Made by a program: the position numbers and the translations under genes
Source of the DNA: Uloborus plumipes
Taxonomy: Eukaryota > Arthropoda > Arachnida > Araneae > Uloboridae
Reading direction: 5' to 3'
Assembly: GCA_038373865.1 (NCBI GenBank)
Contig: JAXGGA010002844.1
Location: 1-64,000 of the forward strand
Length of the DNA stretch: 64,000 nt
Part shown: positions 37,005-49,811 of the stretch, piece by piece
Position numbering within the stretch: the first letter of the stretch is position 1
Layout of the letters: each line of letters starts with the position of its first letter
Notes under the pieces: model-generated
Told to the model about the DNA's origin: nothing
Seen by the model: the letters and a program-made list of their open reading frames with translations, nothing else
The model's database searches: none

Positions 37005-38678
37005 CTGCAAAACAAAAAGACCACCCTGAAGTTTCAGTTTGCTCTTTTTGTGCATAAATTATCATAGTAAAATTTATAACTTAACACCAGTTATGGAATG
37101 GAGGCTACATTACAAGATAATTTACACTTCTGCAATTTAAATGCATACATTCTACCATAGGTATATACATATTTGGCACAATTTTACTAAATATACCAAC
37201 TGTTTGACTGAAAAGAAAAAGTAAGAGTAAGGGTTAATACATCGCTATGAAGTCAAAAAATTAAAAATGTACAATAAAGAAAATACAGAGCAATGCACTT
37301 ATGATATTAATGCTAATAGTTAAAAAAATATGAATAAAAGAAGCAGTTTACTGAAGTTTGGGACAACGGAGAAAATTTTAAAGCAGGAAAATCAAACTAA
37401 TACCAAATAAAATAGTTTTTTTCTAACATTAAACGAAATACGATAGAACGTTTTAACATATTTAGTACTACTAGAACTTTATCAACATGAATTTAAATCA
37501 ATGAATAAGAGAAAAAAGTATCTACGAGCAACAAACTAAAAAATACTATTAAATTAATTCATGATGGACTAATAATAGTAATATTTTATAACTATTTTTA
37601 AATATGTTTTACATGAATGAAAGCTGAAGGAAGGATATTATCGAAGAGGGTTAACACTACTCCCTATGTTTGGGCAGACATTTCATGTCACTTACTTTCA
37701 AAATGGATGCAAATGTTTGCTTTCTATGAAAAAGTACTTCTTTGTAAGAAAAAAAGTAAAATGTAATTCTCTGTTTATTATTATTTTTTCTTTTTCGTTT
37801 CTTTCTTTTCTTTTTTGCTCAAAATTCTTGAAAATTCATCATAAGAAAACTAGAAGGATGGCAATTCACAGAGAACTTGAATACAAAAGCATGAAGTATA
37901 ATGTGGGTCGTTCAAATAAACTGATGCATAAATAAAATTGAGTCATCATCATACTTAATCATAAAAAGTAGTGGAAAATGAGAGAGTGTTTCTTTATAAA
38001 GTTAATTAAGTTGAAAGCGTACTGAAATAAAAATTCAACTTAATTTTATGACACAAACAATTAAAAGACCAATAAACTCTCTTCACTTTGCTGTTCAGCT
38101 TTCTTTAACAATTTATTGAAAAGAATGCATAGAATAGACACAAAATAAATTATTAAGAAAAAAATTAAGCCTATTTAAGGTCACAATTGTTACATGAAGC
38201 GGAAATTCATTCAGGCAGAAGAAGTTTGAGAGGGGAAGTCTTGCATACAACTCAATATGAACCAGAAACTTCAGAACTAATTTGGCAGACATGACAATTG
38301 CCATATGACGGTAAAGAATATCTTTACCCAATCTGCTGCGATTATTAGAACTTTGTCTTGCCATACAAAGATTATGCAAGCTGTTGACCCTCTGAGATAA
38401 TCCAGTGAAAACTTATGAATTGCAGTAAATTGTTTCATCTACCATACTAGCTCCAAACTGCATCTGCTTTCTCTTTATTTTAATCATTACTGTGTCTATA
38501 TGAGAAAAAACTTCAAAATTTGCTGATATCCAAAGTGCCTTCTCCAGATATTTTGATTTGAAATCAATTGGCATTTATAGTTCCAGAATTGAAAATTTGC
38601 ACACTAGATATTAAAAAGTTGACAGTAGCAAAGGTAAGTACATCATTGATTAAAAATAAAACTTGAAAAATGGAATAA

Positions 38679-38745
38679 ACGAGTTGGTGGTGTATTGCAT
38701 GTTTCTGGCTTAGCCCTGGCTTAGGGGCGGTTACTTGCTACTTTA
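38679..38745 (+). mobile_element. Short 3'-end fragment of the foldback retroelement family
   Basis: The sequence from cgagttggtggtgtattgca through cttaggggcggttacttgct matches the reverse complement of 20950-21015. It appears to be a 5'-truncated copy in NFI intron 4, which otherwise (37005-39865) shows only AT-rich DNA with an A-run at 38821-38836. Confidence 0.7.
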
Positions 38746-39865
38746 TACATACATATAATTTATTTTTATAATTTTTCATTCAACCTGATTTTCTTTCTTT
38801 TTAGACACAAAATTATTATTAAAAAAAAAAAAAAAACCTTGGTGGCTGTATTCTTCAGTAATCAGAATATAACGTAACTTTAATTTTGCTGAAGTTGGAA
38901 GATCTGAGAAAACAATTTATGCTAGATTTCTTTTTCAAACAAAATAAACTTTTTTAGTTTAAAAGGCTGAGGAATCATGAAGCAAATCACAAAACGCTTG
39001 CAATAAAAATTCTTCCCTTGCAGTTCTTAAGATGAGTCTTCAAACATTTCGAAATAAAAAATGTTTTACTATTACAAAAGGCAACAGTTCTAAAATTCTC
39101 AATTAAAAAGCTTACGATATTAATAAATTTTTTATAACCGTAAAAATTTCCATCTTAAGAAAAGTAAAGAGATTGACAGATATCTCACAGCAACAATGAA
39201 AATTTTCCCGTTTCTATGAAATACACACACAGTTTGAGAATATACACATTGTACTATTACAAGTACTTATTTTTCCATACAAGCTAAGGTGTACAATTGT
39301 TCCAATTTTTCATTATTTTATTTAGAATATTTTATGTAGCTGCAAAAGAATAGATAAGCAATTCAATGAGCAAAAGATAAGAAGTAGAAATTAAAATTAT
39401 AATATTCATACTTAACATCACCATGTCTTTAAGCCTTTATAACACCAAAAAAACTGAATGAAAATTTTCCTTATCAAGCCATTTTGAAAATCAGCTGTTT
39501 AGTTGGCCACGGTGAAAACTGAACAGCATCCACTTGGAATGTTGTCAATTGGAAACTCTTTCACTGCTATCATGCCAGGTCGCTAACTATAATCTTTTCC
39601 TCTTTACATAAAAATACAATGTTCATTCACAACTTTTCAGTGAACTTCCTTTCTCAACTTTGTCAGTTCTAAATTATTAATAAAAAAAAATAAAACTTTT
39701 TGGATTTTAAATTGAACCTGTCTCTTTTTGTACTTTAGTTACTCCTTTTGGTCTCAACTTCTTCAACTGTTGTTTCTTATACTTTTTATTAAAGTAGAAA
39801 AATATCCACAACACACAAGTCATTTTTGAGCTTCTTTTTAATTTTCATTAATGAAAAAGACTTAC

Positions 39866-39922
39866 CTCTTTCATCCTCTTTGCTGCTATCACATAAACCA
39901 TCTCTAATGCCACTTAAAGATT
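39866..39922 (-). CDS. NFI: NFI coding exon 4 (short linker exon)
   Basis: 57 nt, phase 1 to 1, residues about 178-196, reading ESLSGIRDGLCDSSKEDER. The acceptor is gttttatag|AA and the donor GAGAG|GTAAGT. It is acidic and serine-rich, immediately after the DNA-binding domain, where vertebrate NFIs have a Ser/Asp/Glu-rich linker. The sequence alone is not diagnostic. I include it because both splice sites are strong and the phase fits both neighbours. It can be skipped without shifting the frame. Confidence 0.85.
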
Positions 39923-40885
39923 CTATAAAACAATAATAAAGACAATAAACCCTTTTGAAGCTTATTTCTGTTTTGAAACTCTCAGCATTTAAAAACAAAC
40001 TTTTTCAAAGTTAATTTGGGGGGTGGGGGAGTTACAGCATTAAACTACAAAACATTTCAAAAAATGGCAGTTGTTTGATTATGTAAACAATGAATATGAA
40101 TGTGTAAGAGTTAATGAATTTGAAAAATGAATTAAATAAACCAATTGCCAACAAAATCAATTATTTTGGCAATTCTGACTAGAATGAAAACAATGCAAAC
40201 TTTTCCCACGCAAAATGTTTCATAAACTTCAAAGTTATGCTTCGTAATTTATACTTGTCTGAGAATAATTTTATCAATCCAAGTGAATATTGAGTGCAAT
40301 CTAATAAATAAATAAAGAAAAAGTCTTAACATAGAATGAATGACAAAAAGTAAAGGAAAGAAAAATCTTTACAGCTGTAACGTGCGACAAACATGAATGT
40401 TGACAATACTAGTAATGAACACTAAAAGTGTATTAGTATGAGGCAGTAGGAAATACCTTTTCTAATAAGCCCTCAAGACATCATGGAATCAAGGTCTCTG
40501 CTAGCTCATTGCAATATTTTAGAGCATTCAACAATATTTCAGGAGATTATTGAAAAAAATGTATTTCTAAGACTGTCACACACAAATACTCCTGTTAAAT
40601 ATTGATAAAACCACTCACAAGGGTGTCCCAAACTTAAATTCCGGGGGAGGGGAGGAATCCTCAATTTACTGACTAAATTCAGAATTTTACTAAGGGATAA
40701 AATACGAACATGTGTATGTATCATTCCTTCATTCAATAAGAAAGGACACCCAACACCTTTTAGAAATAAAAAGAAGAAACTACAATATCACAGTATTGCA
40801 ATCTGTCTCTGAATTTGCCCAACTGTCAGTAAAATTTGACGAATAAGGACATTTTTAAGGAGGTCACAATGACCTCCCCCATTGG

Positions 40886-40943
40886 GTCGTCCCTTACCAC
40901 TCATTGTTATTCTAGTCGTCCCTTACCACTCATTGTTATTCTA
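40886..40943. repeat. Exact 29-bp tandem duplication
   Basis: gtcgtcccttaccactcatt plus gttattcta occurs twice without change (40886-40914, 40915-40943). A short palindrome, ggaggtca-caa-tgacctcc, lies just upstream at about 40859-40877. Located in NFI intron 3 and recent by its identity. Confidence 0.9.
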
Positions 40944-42605
40944 AAGAAAACCATAAAAGACCCATTTGTGTGCATCTCAACTCATGAAAATAATGACAAA
41001 TGCAGGAAAGAAAAAAAAGCAATTCTGAAAGAAAAAAAAATGCTACCCCATTTCTGGAAACAATTACTTCAGAAAGAGCACTGTTTTAAAGTCAATTTTT
41101 AAACAGTTCTCCTTTTTTGTTTTTGAAAAGTTATTAAGAAAACATCTTTACTCAGAGAAAAACAGCTTCAGAGTTACTAATGCTTAACCTCTACTTTGTG
41201 TACATGAAGAAGACAGGAAAGTAAGTTATTTTTAGACAAAGCATGGTATATTGGATACTTTCCATCCCTTGTAAATCTAAAATAGACTGAGCATGATGTA
41301 GGCAGGACGACTTTATTTTTTCACCAGCTGTGAAAAGGAAAGTCAAGTTGAATTATGTTTTAAAATATATTTCTAAGTTCACAGGTCCTCTTGGTCTTGC
41401 GAACAAAGAAAAAATGTCTTCTTTGTTTCAAAGGCATTCTTCCAATGGTTTAAATGTTAAATGTCTTTCTACATTTTGGCATATGTTCTATGGCATAATA
41501 AAATGAGACTTTTAAGGAGTTTAAGAAAAACAGGTTGAATTTTATTGATACAGGATGTTTTTAAAGTACCTTTTGTATATAGATGAAAAATCAAAATTTA
41601 AATTTTGTTTTCTTCAAAACAGAAAGTTTTTTTGTATCCAATAAAAAGTTTCAAGTTTATAGGTATCTTAGATCCATCATTAAAAACAAATAAAATAAAA
41701 AATAAAAACTGGTAAATGCAACTGAAAAGTTAACTTTGGATCAGTGCTATAGTTGAGGGGAATGCACTTTTTTTTTTTTTGCAAATGTATTAACTACAAA
41801 TGTAAATGAAAAAACAGCAAATTTGTTTGCAAATGTAGCGTAAACAGGTTTCAAAAACCACCTTTTCTTTTAACGAGTCCCCCCCCCGAAATTTTTTTTT
41901 AAAGCTACAACACTTTTTAGGATAGATAAATGTGTAATTGCATAATTCAGTGAATTCTATCACTTCAAAATATTTTTGCATGTTGAGGAAAGATATATAG
42001 AAAATCGAAGGTATGGAAGTTAAGAAGAGTTTCAAAAAGGGTTTTTTCCCTCTGCATATGTTTAGATAACAATTAAGCTCATATTTAATGAACATGGCAT
42101 TTAATTGCCTTTTAAATATTTATGAACACTTTATATTATGAGGTGTCTTTATCTGGTTACTGTATTATATTCAAATGAGTTTGTAATAGTGAGGTTGATG
42201 TAATGTGTCATCTCGAAAGATTTAAGAAAAAATGAAAAGAAATTTAACACCTGAGTATTATTTCTCACATTAAACTTACTTAGAATGGGATACTATAGGT
42301 AAGTAACAATTAATTAAAGCAGCTGAATTTATTTTATACCATGGTACTATACTAAAACCTTTATTCATTGTATAGAAAATATATATTTGCTTACCAAATG
42401 TCGAATATTTAAATTTGTTTAATATTCGGTTGCTAAAAAGTAAAGTATTAGGCTGACCTGCTAACTATGCAGTACATGAAAGATTCAGTGCCTCCTTAGT
42501 TATAATTATTTACAGAACATATATTTGAAAAAAAAAAAAAAAACACTGGATTTCAAAGGGGTCAGAACTAATAAATGCAATGTTAATTTAAAAGATGTGA
42601 ATTAC

Positions 42606-42789
42606 CATGGCTGAGTATAAAATTGGCCAAATACAAGTCAAGTTCTCGGACGGAGACATTGATGTGGTATGGATTAACACAAAGATTAGGATGGAGGCAC
42701 TCAGGTGACTTTTCCAGACGCTCTCCATCAGTGCTTTCTAAGGGAATAGCTTTAAACAATATCACCATAACCAGGTCTAATCGCCAGAC
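42606..42789 (-). CDS. NFI: NFI coding exon 3 (DNA-binding domain, end)
   Basis: 184 nt, phase 0 to 1, residues 117-177. It opens [20 protein letters not shown] and continues through the C-x5-C-x4-H arrangement (Cys147, Cys153, His158) to [13 protein letters not shown]. These are the C-terminal half of the NFI DNA-binding and dimerisation region. The acceptor is ctttttag|GTC, the donor CATG|GTAATT. Exons 1-3 total exactly 532 nt, the length of the single vertebrate DNA-binding-domain exon. A hAT-like element ends only about 110 bp upstream of this acceptor. Confidence 0.98.
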
Positions 42790-42899
42790 CTAAAAAGAGC
42801 AAACAGAAGGAATGTGAGATGCAAATCAATATAAATGAATCAATCTGCAATACAAAGTCTGAAAATTGGAATCTTTAAGCAATTCAGAATTGTCTAAAT

Positions 42900-44714
42900 T
42901 AGGGGTGCACAACCTTTTTCAGCGAAGGGCCGCCACAAGCGTAACAAGAGCTTTACTGGAGGACCACATGCAAGCTCCTCATTTGGAGGGTTTATGAAGG
43001 GTAATTGCCCCCCCCCCCCGACTTTGAGAAATTGTCATGTTTCTTTCTCCCCCTTTTCAAATATTTTGTCAGATAATTTGCATTGAGTACATATCTTTTG
43101 CCTCCAGGTAAATTTTTTAAATGATGGCCTTGGCAGCATGCATTACCAGTACTTTGCTGATGTTAAAAAAAAAAAAAAGTAAGAAAAATTTGTAATTGAA
43201 ATATTAAATCTTTTCACTAAATGACTTCTTGGGAAAAAACAATAATAACTTTATTAAAACACGAAACTGCTAAGTATAGCATATACATGATTCAGACTAA
43301 AAAGGTAAACCTTTTCATTGAAGAAAATGTCTTGAGCTTCTGATGCTTAGCAGCCTTTCTTATGACAGCTGTTTAGACATCAGAGGCTGAAAACTTTGCA
43401 CGCTTTGAAAAAGGAGTTGCATGTATACAATATTTTTGCAATTTTGTGTTTTAATAATGTTAAACTTTTTCACTTATTAAAACTAAATAAATTATATACT
43501 TTATTCAGCAATACAAAATATATATGTAAATTGTAACAAAATTAGATCCAAAAAGTACTCTTGGTAAAACTGCAAAAGCAACTAGGCCACAGTGCAAAGA
43601 CAAAATTCTACCATTAACTGGATAATATATGAATAGCAAACAAAATGATGAGTTAATAGCAAAACAGTCATGATACCAAAAATTACAAACATTATATAAC
43701 GAAAAATTCAGTGAATGTCATGAAATCAAAATTAGCAATTGGATAGCTGAGACTGAAAGTTATCTACCAGTTTTGAAAACGGGTTCATTGTTGATAGTTG
43801 AAACTCTCAACAATGCTTGTATTTTCTTTAATATTGGTTAATCATGGAGGTAAAGATTTTTAGAACTCCAAAAGACTCAATTATTAGAAACTTAATTTGC
43901 ATATATCAGAGGTCAGCAAGGCAACTAACAACATCTCTTTCAAAAGCTTCCTTAACAAAAACTCCGAATAATTTAATTTTTACGTTTTTTAGATCGAAAA
44001 ATATCCATTTGCCACATGGTGAGTGTAAAAATTAAAAAATGAAGGTTTAAAAAAAATGTTCATATTTATTTTGAAAAATACGTTTATATTCCTGTTCAAT
44101 ATGATTTTTAGAGAGCACTTCTGCGAAAATAAGAAGAAATATCGAAACTTGAACGCCATAACATCGCTGAAAATTTACAGATAGACCGTAAAATTACATT
44201 TTACACATGGTATCAAAAACACACAAAAATATGCCAAAATTGCAATTCATTTAACACATAAAATAAAGTTAAGTAGGATTTTTAGCATTCAAGTTGTAAG
44301 CATAGGCCTTGAGCAATGCAATATTAAAAAATAGGTAACATTTTTAAACAGGGCAGTTTTTTTTCTATCGTGGTTGTTACTCTTACAATTATTAGGTTTG
44401 CTGAATTAATGCCAAAAATCTATAAAGATCTGCTGTCCACTGATTTGCAATTGAAAATTGAAATTTTCAGGTCCGCTCTTTTTCCTAACTAAGTCATGAA
44501 ATATTTCCTCAAACAAATTTTGGAGTGTTTTTATTTGGTGTGTGTAATTTAAAATCTTGTTAGGAAACCTTCTTTTACATTTTCCTTCTCCCTCTGGGTA
44601 AAAAAAAAAAAAAAAAAAAAAAAAACCTACTTTCTGGGGGAAAAAAATCAAGATTTTTCATTTTTTAACACAAGAAATTAAATGCACTCGCTGGCCACAG
44701 GTTCTGTACCCCTA
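42900..44714. mobile_element. hAT-like non-autonomous element, 1.8 kb
   Basis: The left end TAGGGGTGCACAACC and right end GGTTCTGTACCCCTA are inverted. The flanks gtctaaat (42892-42899) and gcctaaat (44715-44722) agree at 7 of 8 positions, as an 8-bp hAT target duplication should after some decay. The internal aaggGCCGCCaca text next to the left end is also typical of hAT elements. No transposase frame is present. It lies in NFI intron 2, about 110 bp from the exon 3 acceptor. Confidence 0.75.
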
Positions 44715-44879
44715 GCCTAAATGCATGAATGGTAGCAAAACAGTTAAATACATCAATTCTTCAATAATATGATTAGGATTGCATTTACTATGTGTCTGAA
44801 TTCCTATTTCTTTGGAATTCAGTGATGTAGTCTTAAGTTTTTAATACATAATGACTGCTTTAACTCATTTCAGCTATCA

Positions 44880-45290
44880 GCTTTATGTCCGGGAGATTTC
44901 CCGGTGCGCCCTCCCGAACGGCGCCTTTCTACTGTTTTCATAATGTGTTTGCTTTTTTTTTAATGTACACTGGGCTTTCTATATCTTATAAAGAAACGTT
45001 ATATCATGCTCTCCTAAAGGCTGTTGGGCAGGCGCCCTTTCGTAAGCAGGGAAGCAGTCCACTGCGCTCCGTTATCTACTGTAGCTCATGTTTGCTCCCT
45101 AAAGTCACTCTCCCTACACTCCCGAGAACAAAAGCAGACCCTCGTTGTTTCCCAGAATCTCCTGGCCTTTTCCTCAATAAAAAAGGGATGTGAGGGTGAA
45201 AGTGACAGCACATATCAATGGTCAAGAATACAAGTAGAATGGTGAGATTTATTGACGGTACTTACGTCTTGTGCTTGTCTCGGGAGAGTG
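44880..45290 (+). other. GC-shifted block, possibly an LTR fragment
   Basis: It starts tgtccgggagatttcccgg and contains an AATAAA-type site near 45177, features seen in LTRs. No matching terminal duplication was found. Two overlapping plus frames here have no recognisable domain. It could be a retroelement end or an intronic regulatory block. Confidence 0.3.
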
Positions 45291-45549
45291 CTGTTACATG
45301 AATCAATGAGTCATTTGGGTTAGATTTTAGCATTAGTGAAGAAGTGATTTTGGAGATTTAGAAAAATTGAATACACGAAAAGAACGAATCTTTTCAACGG
45401 TGAGTTTCTCATTTTAATTTTCATTTTCTTCGTATTAAGAAAATATTTTCCTGGATGTATAATCCTAAATTATAGAATTACAATACATGGATTTATAAGC
45501 AGTTGTAATATGATCTATGAGTTTCAATGTGATGATTTGAAAACTATTA

Positions 45550-45930
45550 CAGTATACTCTCGATTATCTTCGAGCGGGTTATCCACGGGGCAGATTATCC
45601 GCGAAGATCAGGTGAAATTAAATTGTTGTTTTTGCTTAATATTCCTTACAGAAGAGTGCGGCGTATTTTAGCGAAAAAATTGTTGGACGTTATTATAGGT
45701 CCTATCCCTTTATAGATCTTATGTTCTTCAGAACTTAGAATGCAAATAATTCTTAATACTGTACCTATTTTCACTGTTCGTATCACGTTTTAAGTACAAT
45801 ACAATCATTTTTTTAGCAAAAGACAATAAAGACCATTTTTTTTCTTCTTTACCCCTGTTTTAAGCTTTTTTTTTTCCATTGTCCGCGATACATGTGTCAT
45901 CCAATTCCGCGTATAATCGGGGGTATACTG
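45550..45930. mobile_element. pogo/Tigger-type MITE
   Basis: Termini CAGTATACTCTCGATTAT and ATAATCGGGGGTATACTG are inverted with 16 of 18 matches and are flanked by TA (45548-45549, 45931-45932). It is 381 bp with no transposase. The CAGTA-ACTCTCGATTATC end is characteristic of the pogo/Tigger group. In NFI intron 2. Confidence 0.8.
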
Positions 45931-46924
45931 TACTTTAAAATGTAGTCAGGATGCAGTCAGACCCTGAACTTTTTTTTCTTTCTTATCTCTCTCTCTTTAA
46001 TGTAATTGTTTTTTGTAATGAAGACTCTCGCGCGCACGGGCGCACTCAAAGAAAAAAAAAATTCGTAACTTAAGGACAACGATAACATAAAAATGAATAG
46101 AAATGTTTGAAATGATTTTTTAAACATATGTACTTTTAAAATATAACACTTTGGACAGCTAGCATTTCTGAAATGAAGTTTTAGACATTAGATCTAGATC
46201 CTGATATACAAATGTGTCTGGGAAAAAGTATTATCCTAAAAGTTTTTTGTTTTCTTCTCCAAGAGAACAAGAAACTTGAAATTTTAATTTTACATGTACG
46301 TGCTACTTTACATTTTAATTATAATTTACATTGAACTCACAAATGTGAAAAAAAGAGGCAAAAGGAAAAGCAAAACGAATGAAAAATTATACAACATGGC
46401 CATGAAATTTGTTCGCTCTTATTCTTTCAAACTGAAATCTTTGATTTTTGTTACAAGAGTTGATTCATTCATTTATTCCTTATAATGATAACAATATAGC
46501 AATGTATATCCATAGATATAAAATGATTTCTCAATTAATTTAATTTTCAAGCGTTTCTTAACAGTCTCTCAGTATCATCAAATTGACATTTAGTACTACA
46601 AAGTTTCACTTCGGGTGCACCGGATAAATTAGAGCTCCATCAGTTGCATTTTGTTGTAGCTTTGACCCAAGATATTTGCTACGTTTTTATCATTTTAGTA
46701 AAAATACTAATAATAAATTAATTAAGATCGAATTTGAAAAAAATAAATCAGACTTTAAAAAATAGACTAAAAGATTTTAGATGATCCTTATATGTGTTTT
46801 ATCTGTAAAAATATTTTAAAGTCTTAAAAAATGAATTTTAAATAAATAAATAAGAATAAAAAAAACATGCCTCTGTTTTTCGGGGTTTTTTGAAATGTCC
46901 GTTTTAAATTCTTAAAGTGTTATG

Positions 46925-46987
46925 GAGGCTAAATCGGCGCCCTTCGACTCAGCCTTCCCACGCCCTTTCGACAACCCAGTCCGGCCC
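46925..46987. mobile_element. Terminal fragment of a hAT-like element
   Basis: The segment ends ccagtccggccctg, the inverse of the common hAT start CAGGGCCGGACTGG. No partner end was found, so it is either truncated or a chance match. Confidence 0.35.
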
Positions 46988-48220
46988 TGTTTACACAATA
47001 CATTGACATTGACACACACCCAAAAGAAACAGAATATCTGATAACTGTACTGTCAAGGGAAGAGAAGAATGATATGAGATACAAAATAGTAAGCTATATT
47101 GCAGGGTTTCAAGAAACCCTTTCCTCTGTAAAAAAGAACAGAAGAGGGGAAAAAAAAGTTTTGAAGTTCCTTACTGCAAGTTGCAAATACGGATGGTTGC
47201 AATTGGTGCAGAGTCGTTTAAGAGCAGTTTGGGAGTGGGAAATTAAAAATGTTGAAGTAGAAGATCACTGTTCTGAGGTAAGAAAATTAATCTATTAGCT
47301 TAACATTTGATTAATAAAAAAGGAGAAAAAAATGTAGGTAGAATAAATTTATACTTTTGGAGCATGCTATTCAAGTTCAATAGTCTAAATAAGTATTAAA
47401 CTTTTCTGTAAGTGAACACAGAAATGTTAAAATTAATTCCAACTTTCAAAATAATAAAAATTCACAGAGATGCAAAAGGATTGAGATATCAAACACTGTA
47501 AGTTAATTTCTGAAAAGCACGTGCTTAATCTTGGCAAGCTTCCAAAAAATACGTTTTTACCGAAACAAAATAAAAACTATGAATATTAAATTAAAATGCT
47601 TATGATATTTCAACAAAAACATAAAAGTATCCAAATCTTCCGAAAATAAATCCGAATCTTTCAGAATAAAAAATATTAAGATGTTAGTAGTACAAGAGTG
47701 ACTTCCTGCAAAACCGCATGTTTAATTCATTAAAAATTAGCTTCAAAAATATCAATAGTTCTTTTCTGTATTTATTCGATTACTGGGCAATTAAAAAAAA
47801 AATAACGGTAAGAACTGAAAATCAAGAAGGGTAGAAGTTATAAACAAATTTCAATTCCCTAGATCTGTTTAATTTTCCGTCCATTTTACGAAGAAAAATC
47901 ACGATAAATATCGCGAGATAGAATTTTCATCAATGCTGAGATCGATAGTATGGGGAGGGGGGCACAAAAAAAAAAATCTGCAAAAATGCGGTGCGCGTGT
48001 GGCAATTTTACGTCACAAGTACTCTCCACATTTACGATTAAAATTATCCATTATCAGCGCTAACACATAAAGGGTTGTTACCACGTTTTGAAGCTCAAGT
48101 CCATAAAATATACTTTGCGATTTTGTGCATCATAGCATTGCTTGTTTACTTTTGCTACATGGATGCATGTATTTAAATGTTGACTGGTTAAATGTTCACA
48201 GTTAAAAATTTCATTTTTAC

Positions 48221-48412
48221 CTTATCTGCCTGTCTGAGGCAGTCTATTCTCCTCATTTTCCCTTTCTGATCTGGATTGCTGAGGACACAGCTAACTCTCT
48301 TCTTGCCTGTGATACCTAAGACAAAATCTTCTCGACATTCTTGCGTTATGTCCTTTCTTAATTTCCCAAGTAATCGAGAAGCCCACTTCTGCTTTACTTC
48401 AGTTCTCTCATT
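48221..48412 (-). CDS. NFI: NFI coding exon 2 (DNA-binding domain, middle)
   Basis: 192 nt, phase 0 to 0, residues 53-116 ([15 protein letters not shown] through CLRQADK). It holds the strongly conserved [19 protein letters not shown] block and Cys94 and Cys110; Cys94 aligns with a zinc-binding Cys of the MH1-like fold. Residue 78 is Cys where vertebrate NFIs usually have Tyr. The acceptor is tactttccag, the donor AAG|GTAAAA. Two exon boundaries interrupt a domain that vertebrates encode in one exon. Confidence 0.98.
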
Positions 48413-48625
48413 CTGGAAAGTACAAATAAAAAAGGTCACTTTTACACATAAAAATTACATACAAAATAAACTTACAACCAATGAACTAGCAGGATGTCTA
48501 AGAATTTCAGAGTAGTAATTTCGTAAGTAACTCTTTCGGCAACGTTCAAGAATATCAATGTCTATTTAGGACAGCATTAAATATGCATATATATCTGCAA
48601 ATTTTGTTTTAAAATTTAAGTTTTA

Positions 48626-48801
48626 CTAAGGGCCGAATTCAAGTGAAACACCATGGCAGTCGCTTCGAGGCGATCGCATATTGCAACCGCTACTGTAAGT
48701 CGAATTCAAGTGAATTCGTTTCACTTGAATCCAAATTTTGGAATTTGCGATTGCATTGGTGAGTTGCGATCGTCCGTGTTTCACTTGAATTCCTGCCTAA
48801 G
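48626..48801. mobile_element. Palindromic MITE next to NFI exon 2
   Basis: 26-bp termini, left ctaagggccgaattcaagtg(aaacac) and right (gtgttt)cacttgaattcctgcctaag, match at 22 of 26. The interior repeats gaattcaagtgaa and its inverse twice more. It is 176 bp, in NFI intron 1, about 210 bp upstream of the exon 2 acceptor. The plus frame starting at 48653 lies within it and is not a gene. Confidence 0.75.
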
Positions 48802-49811
48802 TTCTTTAAATAAATTGACGGAAGTAAAACACATTTCTATTACTGAATTAAAGAGTTTTATAATGCTTTAACAGCACCCTTTTGATTGCTCTCCCAGATT
48901 ACACACATTGAGAATTGCTGATAAGCTTTTCTCTAAATCTGTAGAACTGCTTGATAAGCATGTTTTAATTTCATACTATAAAAAAAAAAAGACATTCTTA
49001 CAGCTACTTCATTATTGCTCTTAATAAAAAAAAAACATTCCGCTTTGAAAAGTGTAAATCAAGCTAAGTGCTTTTTTGTTGAAAGACATAAGTAGCCGTT
49101 AAAAATACAAGCAAATTTCGATTAATAAGCTAATTTAAGGAAGCATACGTTAAAGTAATTCTTAAATGATGAAAAAAGAATTAAATTCTTAACATGCCAT
49201 ACATACACGGCGCAGTAAGAGCCGCACGTCTTCACTATATGGTTTTACTTAGGCAAGTTAAAAATCATGAAAATTTGGTTTAAGCACCCCTGTGATCTTG
49301 TTAAAAACTTCACAAAATTTTTCCTATTTTCAAAATCAGGATTGTTAATTTATTTTCGGGTTGAGTGAGGGGCGGGGAACTCCCACCGTTTGTAATGGGT
49401 TTATCGAGTAAAATACTATTTGGAAGAAAAATAATTTAATTTTGGAAAAGTAATGAAGATTTTATACATTAATTGTTAATGAATATTTAACATTCATATC
49501 TGCACATAGTTTTGTAATGATTAATTAAATAATGAAGAATGAAATCTTGTAATTGTCCTTCATTAGTAAAGTTATAAAGGGAATGTTGTTTGAAAAGCTT
49601 TAACTAAAGATTTACTGTATATAAATAGTTCTTAGCGTAAATAATGAAACAAATAATTCATTATGAGAGTTAAGATGTGATTAATTTTAAATAATCAAGA
49701 GTAAAATCCTATGAATTAATTTTCTCACAAGTATCGCTATCCACGATAATTAAATAAATAAAGATAAAATATTAAAATCCTGTATTCTTAAGCATAATTT
49801 TTATAGACAGA

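Noticed and set aside
44885..45245. Two overlapping plus frames as genes
   Set aside because: No domains, mutually overlapping, and within a GC-shifted block resembling an LTR fragment.
48653..48871. 72-codon plus frame as a gene
   Set aside because: Its beginning lies in the palindromic MITE at 48626-48801 and its translation reflects the repeats.
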